Origin: Acidobacteriota bacterium | Lineage (GTDB): Bacteria; Acidobacteriota; Vicinamibacteria; Fen-336 | Direction: 5' to 3' | Length of the DNA stretch: 44,699 nt | NCBI GenBank assembly: GCA_022340585.1 | Contig: JAJDNS010000104.1 | Coordinates: 1 to 44,699, forward strand | Shown here: in pieces, positions 19,100-26,731 of the stretch | Layout: each line of letters begins with the position of its first letter | Position numbering within the stretch: position 1 is the stretch's first letter | The notes under the pieces: model-generated | Told to the model about the DNA's origin: nothing | The model's database searches: none | The model's input: only the letters and a program-made list of their open reading frames with translations | Program-made: the position numbers and the translations under genes

Positions 19100-19192
19100 G
19101 GGGTCAGGTCCTGCTTTTTGCGTCGTTCCCAACGCCGGGCTTCACGATGCGAAAGGCAAGACCTGACCCCATTCCGTTTACATTCCGTTTAC
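19100..19192. repeat. REP/MITE-like hairpin with tandem 11-mer
   Basis: Two 26-nt arms, 19100-19125 and 19145-19170, are inverted repeats with four mismatches, each beginning at the outside with GGGGTCAGGTC. The mismatches are transitions, so most still pair as G-U in RNA. They enclose a 19-nt loop and are followed by two perfect tandem copies of ATTCCGTTTAC (19171-19181 and 19182-19192). The GGGGTCAGGTC terminus resembles the palindromic units mobilised by REP-associated (Y1) transposases. No transposase is present in the window. The last 11-mer contains the pgeF stop codon. Confidence 0.75.
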
Positions 19193-19884
19193 CCGCCGAA
19201 CCCCACGAAGCTGATCATGCGCCCGGTGGCGGGGCCGTCGCGGCGGTAGGAGTAGTAGAGGTCCGCCCGGCAGGACGTGCAGTGCTCGACGTCGTGAGTC
19301 CGCTCCGGGCGGACGCCGACCTCCTCGAGCTGGCGCGCGTTGGCCGCGCGGACGTCGAGGTGGGGGCGGCCCCCCGGGCCGGGACGGAAGAAGGCGTCCG
19401 CCTCCGGGCCGAAGGCTGCGCGCAGCTCGTCGCCCACCTCGTAGCAGCACGCCCCGATCCCCGGGCCGAGGGCGGCGACGAGGTCCGCGGGGCGGGACCC
19501 ACCGGCGACCAGCGCCTCGACCGCGCGCGTCACGATACGGCCAGCGGTACCGCGCCAGCCGGCGTGGACCGCGGCCACCGCACGGCGCCGGGGATCGACG
19601 AGGAAGACGGGGAGGCAGTCGGCGGTCGCAATGCCGACCAGGAATCCCGGATCCGTCGCGAGGGCGGCGTCGGCCTCGGGCGTCTCCTCCCAGGGAGCCT
19701 GAGCGACGGCGGTGCCGTGGACCTGCCGCAGGAGCAGGAGCCGTCCGTTCTCGGCCACCGCCGCGCGCACGGCCTCGAGGGTCTCTTCCCGGGTCTGCTG
19801 GCCCGGCCCGGCCCGCTGCCCGAAGCCGTGGACCAGGCCGGGAAGCGAGGAGAGCGCCGTGACCCTGGCGAGGCGGAGGCTCAT
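19189..19884 (-). CDS. pgeF: Peptidoglycan editing factor / purine nucleoside phosphorylase PgeF (YfiH)
   Basis: A 231-residue laccase-domain protein. The family includes E. coli YfiH, which corrects misincorporated amino acids in muropeptides, and members with purine nucleoside phosphorylase activity. The metal ligands are visible: His in RQVHGTAV, Cys in TADCLPVFLVD and His in AAVHAGWRGT, followed by GPGIGACCYEVG. The ATG at 19884 gives the normal length. The TAA stop (19189-19191) lies inside the REP-like 11-mer, so the original C-terminus may have been replaced. It is convergent with RNase H and divergent from the AcpS-like gene. Confidence 0.9.
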   Translation of the reverse strand: MSLRLARVTALSSLPGLVHGFGQRAGPGQQTREETLEAVRAAVAENGRLLLLRQVHGTAVAQAPWEETPEADAALATDPGFLVGIATADCLPVFLVDPRRRAVAAVHAGWRGTAGRIVTRAVEALVAGGSRPADLVAALGPGIGACCYEVGDELRAAFGPEADAFFRPGPGGRPHLDVRAANARQLEEVGVRPERTHDVEHCTSCRADLYYSYRRDGPATGRMISFVGFGG

Positions 19885-19935
19885 TGCCGGGATCGTAGCC
19901 TCCTTTGCCCGCGGTGTCCCGGACGCGCCCCGGGC

Positions 19936-19941
19936 TACACT
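19936..19941 (+). promoter_or_regulatory. -10-like element before the AcpS-like gene
   Basis: TACACT lies seven nt upstream of the GTG at 19949, with no Shine-Dalgarno sequence. If used, transcription would start at or next to the GTG, giving a leaderless mRNA. The -35 region is not convincing. Confidence 0.35.
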
Positions 19942-19948
19942 AGCGGAC

Positions 19949-20350
19949 GTGATCGAGACACGCCCCGGAGAGGACGGCGTCGTGGCCAGCGCCTTCGCGT
20001 TGGTGGAGATCGACGAGGTGAAACAGGTGCGGGACGGGGAGAACGTCTTCACCGCCGGGGAGGAGGCGTATGCCCGGGCGAAGCGCGACCCGGAGCGACG
20101 GCTGGCGGCGCGGCTGGCCGCCAAGCGAGCGGCGCAGCGGCTGCTGGGCGGCAATGTCGGCCTGGGGGAGATCGAGGTCGCCCGCGGACGCTACGGACCC
20201 CCGCTTCTCCGGCTGTCCGGGGTGGCGAAGGAGCGGATGGCGGCGCTCGGCGCGTCCACGGCCCTCGTGAGCCTCACCCACGAGCGGCGGCACGCCGCCG
20301 CCGCGGTGGTGTTGCTGCCGACCGAGCCGGCCGGCGGAGGAGAGGCGTGA
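19949..20350 (+). CDS. AcpS-like protein lacking metal-binding residues
   Basis: A 133-residue protein with the full length and pattern of holo-ACP synthase, which normally transfers phosphopantetheine to acyl carrier protein: FTAGEEAYARA, RLAARLAAKRAAQRLLG, IEVARGRYGPPLLRLSG and a closing TALVSLTHERRHAAAAVVLL. Two key positions differ. The N-terminal GxD motif reads SAFALVEIDEV, so the metal-binding Asp is Ala, and the usual KEA motif reads AKRAA, so the metal-binding Glu is Arg. It is therefore probably not a working transferase and may be a binding or regulatory paralogue. Start GTG 19949 is likely but GTG 19982 is possible. Its stop overlaps the next start (GTGA). Confidence 0.7.
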   Translation: MIETRPGEDGVVASAFALVEIDEVKQVRDGENVFTAGEEAYARAKRDPERRLAARLAAKRAAQRLLGGNVGLGEIEVARGRYGPPLLRLSGVAKERMAALGASTALVSLTHERRHAAAAVVLLPTEPAGGGEA

Positions 20351-21345
20351 GCAAGGTCGGGGTGGCCTGGCGCCTGGCCGGTCTCCTCCTGCTCGCGGCG
20401 GGAGCCGGCCTGGTGTACTTCGCCTACATCCCGGGCGGTGACGCCAACCCCCACCCGTTCAACCACGACCGCAACGCGGTCTGGCTGGAGCACCGCTGGC
20501 TCGAAACGCGGCATTCGACCGGGGAGATGGAGGTCCTCTTCCAGAAGCTGCGCCGCCGCGGGGTCGGATACGCCTTCCCACACCTGATCCCCTTCGACGC
20601 CCGGGGGGAGCTCACGCCCCACGACCGCGAGCAGATGAGGGCCTTCCTCGCCGTGGCCCGCCGAGTGGCGCCGGACCTCCGCATCCTCCCGTGGGTGGGC
20701 GGGCTGCGAGTCGGCTACAAGCGGCACCGTGCGGGGACGGTGAGCCTCGCCGACCTGACCCAGCGCCAGCGGATCGTGGCCGAGGTCCGGGGCCTCATGG
20801 ACGAGGGCTTCGACGGCATTCACCTCAACATCGAGCCGATCAACGACGGCAACGTGGAGTTTCTCGCCCTGCTGCGCTCGCTCCGGAACGCCGTGGGCCC
20901 CGGGCGGGTGCTGTCCCTCGCCGCGATCCGCCCGGCACCGGTGGGGATTCCGTTCGCCCCGAACTTCGTCTGGAGCCCCGACTACTACGCCCGAGTGGCG
21001 GCGGTGTCGGACCAGATCGTGATCATGGCCTACGACACCGCGATTCCCACCCCTCCCCTCTACCGTCGGTACCTGACCTGGTCCACCGCCTCGGTGACCG
21101 GGGCGCTCGTGGCCTCCGGGTCCGACGCCCGGGTCTTGATGGGCGTGCCCACCTACGAAGACTTCGGCTTCATGCACCGGAGAGGTGTGGAGACGATCGA
21201 CAACGCCCTCCTCGGGATCGTGGCCGGACTGCGGGGCCTGGGCGCGGGAGGAACCTTCGAGGGGGTGGCGCTCTACGCGGAGTGGACGACGGGGGACGAG
21301 GACTGGGCCGCCTACGAGCGCGTCTGGCGCAATCAGGCGGACTGA
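20347..21345 (+). CDS. Membrane-anchored GH18-like TIM-barrel protein
   Basis: A 332-residue protein with an N-terminal membrane anchor or signal (about 8-28) and an exported TIM-barrel domain. The GH18 strand-4 motif is recognisable as FDGIHLNIEP near residue 160: the first Asp and the last Glu are kept, but the two middle Asp of the chitinase DxxDxDxE pattern are His and Asn. QIVIMAYDT near 222 matches the strand-6 motif. It is likely to bind or hydrolyse an envelope glycan, but true chitinase activity is doubtful. GTG 20347 has GGAGGAG close upstream and overlaps the AcpS-like stop by 4 nt. Confidence 0.7.
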   Translation: MSKVGVAWRLAGLLLLAAGAGLVYFAYIPGGDANPHPFNHDRNAVWLEHRWLETRHSTGEMEVLFQKLRRRGVGYAFPHLIPFDARGELTPHDREQMRAFLAVARRVAPDLRILPWVGGLRVGYKRHRAGTVSLADLTQRQRIVAEVRGLMDEGFDGIHLNIEPINDGNVEFLALLRSLRNAVGPGRVLSLAAIRPAPVGIPFAPNFVWSPDYYARVAAVSDQIVIMAYDTAIPTPPLYRRYLTWSTASVTGALVASGSDARVLMGVPTYEDFGFMHRRGVETIDNALLGIVAGLRGLGAGGTFEGVALYAEWTTGDEDWAAYERVWRNQAD

Positions 21346-21395
21346 GCGTCGCTGCTCCGGGCGGATGGCGAAGCCGCTGGGGACGGCGCGGGCGC

Positions 21396-21767
21396 TCACC
21401 CCTTCGCGCGGAGGCCGCGGGCCATCAGGCCCAGACCTCCCGCGAGCAGGACCAGCATCACGAGGGTGTTGAAGAGGGTCGTGCGCTCGAAGTAGATTCG
21501 CAGGTTGGCCAGGATCCCGGCCAGGATGATCGTGGCTCCGGCCACGGTGAGGATCCACCCGATCACGCTCTTGCCGTCGAAGAAGAGGAAGCCGGCGCCG
21601 ACGACGAGCGGCAGGAGGCTGAGACCGAAGGTGTGAGGACCGAACCAGGCCCAGAACCCGGAGGTCACCGTGACCTGGTTGGTGAGGAGCCATCCACCGG
21701 CCACCGCCATGACGAGCCCCCCCACGAACTCGCCCAGGCCGCCCTTGGTTCCCCCGGCTCCCGTCAT
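21396..21767 (-). CDS. Small four-helix membrane protein, unrecognised
   Basis: A 123-residue hydrophobic protein with about four predicted membrane helices (near residues 12-30, 45-64, 68-87 and 97-117) and a glycine-rich start (GAGGTKGGLGEFVGG). A Phe-Asp-Gly-Lys loop lies between helices 2 and 3. I recognise no family. It is convergent with the GH18-like gene and lies 91 nt downstream of the radical SAM gene on the same strand, so it could be co-transcribed with it. The function is unknown. Confidence 0.65.
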   Translation of the reverse strand: MTGAGGTKGGLGEFVGGLVMAVAGGWLLTNQVTVTSGFWAWFGPHTFGLSLLPLVVGAGFLFFDGKSVIGWILTVAGATIILAGILANLRIYFERTTLFNTLVMLVLLAGGLGLMARGLRAKG

Positions 21768-21858
21768 GGCTTTGCCTCCCCGCTCGCCCCGAGCGCAGGA
21801 TCATACACCCTCGGGCGGCGACCCCGGTGACCGGGGGCCGCCGGCGAGGCTGGGGCCA

Positions 21859-23703
21859 TCAGGTGGGCCGGGTGCCCAGCTTCTCGTAGAGCGGCAACGT
21901 CTCGCGGCCCTTCCACTTCTCCGGGAGCGCGTAGAACGGGTTGGGGGTCTCCACGCAGACCCCGCAGCGGATGCAGCCCTGGATCTCCGGGCAGTGGGGG
22001 GAGAGGCGCTCGACCCGGCTGCGCTCCAGCTCCTTCCAGAAGAACGTCTTGGCGACTCCGTTGTCGACCACGTCCCAGGGCAGGACCTCGTCCCGGGCCC
22101 GCTCTCGGAAGAGGTAGAAGGACGGGTCGAGGCCGGCCTCCCGCGCCGCCCGCTTGAGGGTCACGCCCTGCTCCACCGCGATCTGCAGGGCGTCGGCCAC
22201 CCGCCGATCGCCCAGGGCCAGGACGGACTGGGCCACTCCGGTGCGGGCGCTCTTGATCACCGGCTTCACGTTGGGCATGCGAGCGAAGGCCTTCCGCAGG
22301 TACTGGAGCTTCCGGTCCGTCTCCTTCGGGTCCTCCATGGGGACCCACTGGTAGGGCGTGCCCGGCTTGGGCACGAAGGGGTTGACCGACGGGTGCAGGC
22401 GGCCGATCCGGCCCCGGCTTCGGGCCACCTTCAACATCCGCTCCCGGATGGCGGCGGTGAGGTCCACGATGGCCTCCACGTCGCCGTGCTCCTCGAAGGG
22501 CAGGCCCACCATGTAGTAGAGCTTCAAGTTCTGGATCCCGTTCTCGAAGATCCACTCCGCCTTGTCCAGGATCTCGGCGTTGGTGAAGGCCTTGTTGAGG
22601 ATGCGCCGCATGCGGTCCGAGCCGCACTCGGGGGCGAGGGTGAGGCCCTGGACCCCGGTGTCGGCCAGCTTGAAGACGAATTCCGGGGTGAGGTCGTCGA
22701 GGCGCAGCGAGGCCACCGAGACCTCGTAGTCCATCCCCGCCAGGTCGTCGACGATGCCCTCGATCTCCGGGTGGTCGCACACCGCGGTGGAGACCAGGCC
22801 GATCTTGCTGGTGAAGGACCGAACCTCCCGGGCCCGCCCCACCAGGTCGTTCCGGGTGAAGCCGCGCACCGGGAGGTAGTTGTACCCCGCCCAGCAGAAG
22901 CGGCACATGCAGGGGCAGCCCCGGGAGATCTCCACCAGGAACTTCATGGACATCTCGGTGTGGGGGGTGAGGATGGTGGACTGGGGGAAGCCCATGGAGC
23001 CGGGCCAACCCCGCTGCCGAACGACCGCCCCCGGTCCGTCGTAGGCGGCCACGGTGCCGTCGGCGTGGTAGCGGACCTCGTAGCGGGACGGGACGTAGAA
23101 GCCCTCCCGGGGACCCAGCGGCTCGATCCCCTTCCGGGGGTCGGGGCCGCCCAGGAGCGCGTCCATCATGCGGGGCACCAGGGGCTCGCCCTCACCCACC
23201 GCCACGAGGTCGGCGAACGGCGCCAGGGGCTCGGGGTTGAGGAAGAGGGCCGAGCCTCCCAGGATCACCAGCGGGTCGCGGGGGCCGCGGTCCCGGGACC
23301 GGAGGGGGATGCCGGCCAGCCGGAGCACCTGCAGGACGTGGACGTAGTCGTTCTCGAAGGAGACGGAGAAGGCCACGGCGTCGAAGTCCCGCAGCGGCGT
23401 CCCCGTCTCGAAGCTGGTGAGGGGACGGCCGGCGCGCTCCAGCTCCTCCTTGTCGGCATCGTCGGGGAGGAAGGCCCGCTCGCAGGCCACGTCGGGCAGC
23501 CGGTTGAGCATCCGGTGGACGCCCTGGAAGCCCAGGTTCGACATCCCGACGGTGTAGAGGTTGGGGTAGACGAGGGCCACCCGGAAGGACCCGGAGAGAG
23601 AGAGGTCCTCGAGGTAGACCTCCGCCTCGCGGAGGGTCCGGTGGCGCTCCATCAATCGTCGGGACATGGCTCGTCGAGCCGCGCGAGCGGCCAGACGTCC
23701 CAT
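21859..23703 (-). CDS. B12-binding-type radical SAM protein
   Basis: A 614-residue radical SAM enzyme. The N-terminal part (VALVYPNLYTVGMSNLGFQGV) is a B12-binding-like Rossmann domain of the YgiQ/TIGR03960-like type. The 4Fe-4S/SAM site is RGCPCMCRFC, a CxxxCxxC motif, near residue 260. A C-terminal cluster CPEIQGCIRCGVC (about 580-592) may hold a second iron-sulfur centre. Substrate unknown; relatives with this layout sit near tRNA-modification or ribonuclease genes. ATG 23703 has GGAAAGG seven nt upstream; ATG 23667 is possible. It follows the dcw genes after a 132-nt gap. Confidence 0.88.
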   Translation of the reverse strand: MGRLAARAARRAMSRRLMERHRTLREAEVYLEDLSLSGSFRVALVYPNLYTVGMSNLGFQGVHRMLNRLPDVACERAFLPDDADKEELERAGRPLTSFETGTPLRDFDAVAFSVSFENDYVHVLQVLRLAGIPLRSRDRGPRDPLVILGGSALFLNPEPLAPFADLVAVGEGEPLVPRMMDALLGGPDPRKGIEPLGPREGFYVPSRYEVRYHADGTVAAYDGPGAVVRQRGWPGSMGFPQSTILTPHTEMSMKFLVEISRGCPCMCRFCWAGYNYLPVRGFTRNDLVGRAREVRSFTSKIGLVSTAVCDHPEIEGIVDDLAGMDYEVSVASLRLDDLTPEFVFKLADTGVQGLTLAPECGSDRMRRILNKAFTNAEILDKAEWIFENGIQNLKLYYMVGLPFEEHGDVEAIVDLTAAIRERMLKVARSRGRIGRLHPSVNPFVPKPGTPYQWVPMEDPKETDRKLQYLRKAFARMPNVKPVIKSARTGVAQSVLALGDRRVADALQIAVEQGVTLKRAAREAGLDPSFYLFRERARDEVLPWDVVDNGVAKTFFWKELERSRVERLSPHCPEIQGCIRCGVCVETPNPFYALPEKWKGRETLPLYEKLGTRPT

Positions 23704-23835
23704 TCTATACCTTTCCGTACAGATTTAGCGGAGGTGGACGGGGTCAAGGGGCCGGGGCCGGCGGGAGGGAGACGGAGGCGCAGACGCGTCGAAGGAGGGA
23801 AGGTTGGCGCGCGCCCGGTACCGGAGATCAGCCGC

Positions 23836-24042
23836 TCAGGACGGCTCCGGCGCCCCCTTGGGCTCGAAGACGAGCCTCTCCTTGTTGACGCTGCCGGGGA
23901 TGAAGGCCGACAGCCAGCCCCCGCACGCGCACCGGAAGCGTGCGGGGGCCTCGGTCTCCGTTCCCGGAGCCAGCGAGACGCCCGACACAGTGTACTCGCA
24001 CCCGCAGCTCTCGCAGATTCCGTCTCGGGCGAACGGGGTCAT
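23836..24042 (-). CDS. Small cysteine-rich protein downstream of ftsZ
   Basis: A 68-residue protein with CESCGCEY near residue 10 and CACGGW near 38, so it has five cysteines able to form a zinc-ribbon-like site. The ATG at 24042 overlaps the ftsZ TGA by 4 nt (ATGA), which strongly supports translation coupled to ftsZ. The C-terminal part ([14 protein letters not shown]) is polar. I recognise no named family. Its place as the last gene of the dcw operon suggests a link with division, but no function can be assigned. Confidence 0.75.
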   Translation of the reverse strand: MTPFARDGICESCGCEYTVSGVSLAPGTETEAPARFRCACGGWLSAFIPGSVNKERLVFEPKGAPEPS

Positions 24043-25262
24043 GGCTCACTCCCCCCGCCGTCTCCGCCCTTGCGACGCAGGAAGGCGGGGACGTCGAGAT
24101 CGAAGCGACCACCGCCCCCGCCGGCCGCGGCGGCCTTGGGGTTGGGGGTCTTGCGGTAGAAGCCCCCGGACTCGGCGGCGGCGCCGGGGTCGACGGGCTG
24201 GGTCGACGGGTTCGCGTAGTTGACCAGGTCCACCGGCGTGGGGGCGGCCTTGCGCGAGCCGTGGCCGAAGCCGGTGGCGATCACCGTCACCTTCACCGCG
24301 TTGCCCATCGCCTCGTCGGTGACGATGCCGTAGATGACGTTGGCGTCGGGGTCGGCCACCTTGGTGATGAGAGCGGTGGCCTCCGCCGCCTCGGCCAGCG
24401 ACAGGTCGGCCCCACCGGTGATGTTGACGACGACGCCCTTGGCCCCCTCGATCGAGGTGTCCTCGAGCAGCGGGTTCGAGATGGCGCGCTGGGCGGCCTC
24501 GACGGCGCGGTTCTCGCCCTGGCCGACGCCGGTGCCCATCACCGCCTGGCCCATCCCCTTCATGACCGCGCGCACGTCGGCGAAGTCCAGGTTGATCTGG
24601 CCGGGGACGGTGATGATGTCGGAGATCCCCTGCACCGCCTGGCGGAGCACGTCGTCGGCGACGCGGAAGGCCTCGGTGACCGGGGTGTTGCGGGCCACCG
24701 ACTGGAGCAGGCGGTCGTTGGGGATCGCGATGACGGAATCGACGGACTCCCTCAGCTGCGCCAGCCCGTCGTGGGCCTGGGCCATGCGGTGCTTGCCTTC
24801 GAGGGAGAAGGGCAGGGTGACCACCGCCACGGTGAGAACGCTCTCCATCTCGCCGCCGAGCTGGCTCGCGATCGAGGCCACGACGGGAGCGGCGCCGGTG
24901 CCGGTTCCCCCGCCGAGCCCGGCGGTGATGAAGACCATGTCCGCGCCCTCGAGGGCGTCGCAGATCTTCTCGGTGTCCTCCACCGCGGCCTGGCGGCCGA
25001 TGTCGGGGTTGGCGCCGGCGCCGAGACCCTTGGTGAGCTTGGCCCCCACCTGGATCTTGAGCGGGGCCCTGTTCGCCCGGAGCGCCTGCAGGTCGGTATT
25101 GACCGAGATGAACTCGATCCCCTGCAGCCCCGACGCGATCATGCGGCTGACCGCGTTGCCTCCCCCGCCGCCGACGCCCACCACCTTGATGTGAGCCCCG
25201 TGCGTCTCCTCTTCGGCGAACTGGATCCGACCCTTGTGGTCGTTGTCTCTCTCTCTGCTCAT
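24039..25262 (-). CDS. ftsZ: Cell division protein FtsZ
   Basis: Tubulin-like GTPase that forms the Z ring. The 407-residue product has the GTP-binding site ([17 protein letters not shown] near the start, and [12 protein letters not shown]), the T7 loop with the catalytic Asp ([12 protein letters not shown]), a flexible linker of about 70 residues and the conserved tail [11 protein letters not shown] that binds FtsA. ATG 25262 is preceded by GAGGAG; a longer frame to 25352 overlaps the small zinc-ribbon gene. The C-terminal end after the tail is glycine-rich and slightly extended. It is followed by an overlapping small gene. Confidence 0.97.
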   Translation of the reverse strand: MSRERDNDHKGRIQFAEEETHGAHIKVVGVGGGGGNAVSRMIASGLQGIEFISVNTDLQALRANRAPLKIQVGAKLTKGLGAGANPDIGRQAAVEDTEKICDALEGADMVFITAGLGGGTGTGAAPVVASIASQLGGEMESVLTVAVVTLPFSLEGKHRMAQAHDGLAQLRESVDSVIAIPNDRLLQSVARNTPVTEAFRVADDVLRQAVQGISDIITVPGQINLDFADVRAVMKGMGQAVMGTGVGQGENRAVEAAQRAISNPLLEDTSIEGAKGVVVNITGGADLSLAEAAEATALITKVADPDANVIYGIVTDEAMGNAVKVTVIATGFGHGSRKAAPTPVDLVNYANPSTQPVDPGAAAESGGFYRKTPNPKAAAAGGGGGRFDLDVPAFLRRKGGDGGGSEP

Positions 25263-25267
25263 GCTCC

Positions 25268-25471
25268 TCACATCCCCTCGGAACAGCCGGTCATGAACCC
25301 GCAGTGGAGGCAGATACGCTTGCAGTGATAGTCGATCACCGCCGCACCGCACATCTCACAGGGAAGCTCACCCGCGCCTCGTGGTCCGACTCCCCCACGC
25401 CTCGCGCGTCCGACCCTCGGGTCGGCCACGGGCAGGGGCGGAAAGGCTGCACCTTCGCGCTTCGTCTCCAC
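25268..25471 (-). CDS. Small six-cysteine zinc-ribbon protein between ftsA and ftsZ
   Basis: A 67-residue protein. The first 35 residues are Arg/Gly/Pro-rich and probably disordered; the second half has six cysteines and a histidine ([18 protein letters not shown]). Such short HCK-C-x2-C-G proteins occur widely in bacteria without an assigned role. GTG 25471 is chosen because GGAGGGGAG precedes it; the frame is open to 25597 but that would overlap ftsA by more than 100 nt. It sits 11 nt after ftsA and 5 nt before ftsZ, so it must be part of the operon. It is easy for gene callers to miss. Confidence 0.7.
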   Translation of the reverse strand: METKREGAAFPPLPVADPRVGRARRGGVGPRGAGELPCEMCGAAVIDYHCKRICLHCGFMTGCSEGM

Positions 25472-25482
25472 GCTCCCCTCCC

Positions 25483-26730
25483 TCAGAAGAAGTCCGACAG
25501 CCAACCCATGAGACGCCCGGTGACCTTGCCGAAGGTCCCCGTCGCCGCGTGTCGCGAGGAGCCGAAGCCGCGCCCCCCGCGGTTGCTGTATCCGCACAAC
25601 ACCAGCCCCACCGCCGTCGAGTACACCGGGCTCGCGACCACGTCCACGAGCCCGCCGATCCCGGCCGGCGTTCCGCGCCGGGCCGGCATGTCGAAGATCT
25701 GCTCGGCGATCTCGGGCAGGCCCTCGAGGATGGCGCCGCCCCCGGTGAGGACGACGCCCGAGTTGAGGCTTCGCTCGAAGCCGGCGCGTCGGATCTCGGT
25801 GAGGACGAGCTGGCAGATCTCCTCCGCCCGCGCCTGCAGCACGTCGCCGAGCACCTGCCGGGCCATGATGCGGGGCTTGCGTCCCCCCACGCTCGGGACC
25901 TCGATGGAGTCCTCCTCGGGGACCATCGAGGTCAGCGCGCAGCCGTGCTTCTTCTTGATCTTCTCCGCCTCGTTCACCGGCGTCCGGAGCGCCACCGCCA
26001 CGTCGTTGGTGAAGTGCTCGCCGCCGACCTGCAGGACCGCGGTGTGCCAGAGCGACCCCTTCTCGTAGATGGCGAGGTCGGTGGTCCCGCCGCCGATGTC
26101 GACGATGGCCACCCCCAGCTCCTTCTCGTCGGGGGTGATGCAGGCCTCGGCGGCGGAGATCTGGGTGAGCACGGTGTCCTCGACCTCGAGCCCGGCCCGA
26201 TTGACGCAGGTCACGGTGTTCTGGGCCGCGGTGGTCGAGCAGGTGATCACGTGGACGTTGACCTCGAGGCGGGTCCCGGACATCCCGGTGGGGTCGCCGA
26301 TGCCGTCCTGGTCGTCGACCACGAACTCCTGGGGCAGGACGTGGAGGATCTCCCGGTCCATGGGAATGGAGACCGCCTTGGCCGCGTCGATGACCCGCCT
26401 CACGTCCTCGCGGTCGATGACGCGGTTCTTGTTGCTGACCGCGATCACCCCGCGGGAGTTGAAGCCCTTGATGTGGGTGCCGGCGATGCCGACGTAGGCG
26501 GAGCCGATCTCCACCCCCGCCATCAGCTCGGCCTCCTCGAGGACGCGCTTGATCGCGTCCACGGTCGCCTCGAGGTTGATCACCACTCCCTTGCGCAGGC
26601 CCTTCGACTCGGTCTGGCCGATGCCGATGATGTCGAGCCGCCGCTCCTCCGTGACCTCGGCCACGATGGAGCAGATCTTGTGAGTGCCGACGTCGAGTCC
26701 GACGACGTAGCGGTCTTTCTTCTTGCCCAA
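25483..26730 (-). CDS. ftsA: Cell division protein FtsA
   Basis: Actin-like ATPase that tethers FtsZ to the membrane and links it to septal synthesis. The 415-residue protein has the actin-fold phosphate loops (VGLDVGTHKICSIVAEV and VAIVDIGGGTTDLAIY), the SHS2/1C insert, the ILHVLPQEFVVD segment, the LTGGGAILEG adenosine motif and a C-terminal amphipathic helix (GRLMGWLSDFF) that would bind the membrane. TTG at 26730 is the start, with AGGAGG four nt upstream; that site overlaps the ftsQ stop codon, and the gene begins one base after it. Confidence 0.95.
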   Translation of the reverse strand: MGKKKDRYVVGLDVGTHKICSIVAEVTEERRLDIIGIGQTESKGLRKGVVINLEATVDAIKRVLEEAELMAGVEIGSAYVGIAGTHIKGFNSRGVIAVSNKNRVIDREDVRRVIDAAKAVSIPMDREILHVLPQEFVVDDQDGIGDPTGMSGTRLEVNVHVITCSTTAAQNTVTCVNRAGLEVEDTVLTQISAAEACITPDEKELGVAIVDIGGGTTDLAIYEKGSLWHTAVLQVGGEHFTNDVAVALRTPVNEAEKIKKKHGCALTSMVPEEDSIEVPSVGGRKPRIMARQVLGDVLQARAEEICQLVLTEIRRAGFERSLNSGVVLTGGGAILEGLPEIAEQIFDMPARRGTPAGIGGLVDVVASPVYSTAVGLVLCGYSNRGGRGFGSSRHAATGTFGKVTGRLMGWLSDFF

Positions 26731-26731
26731 G

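Noticed and set aside
25484..25597. An extended N-terminus for the small zinc-ribbon gene before ftsZ
   Set aside because: It would overlap ftsA by more than 100 nt with low-complexity sequence, while GTG 25471 has a good ribosome-binding site.
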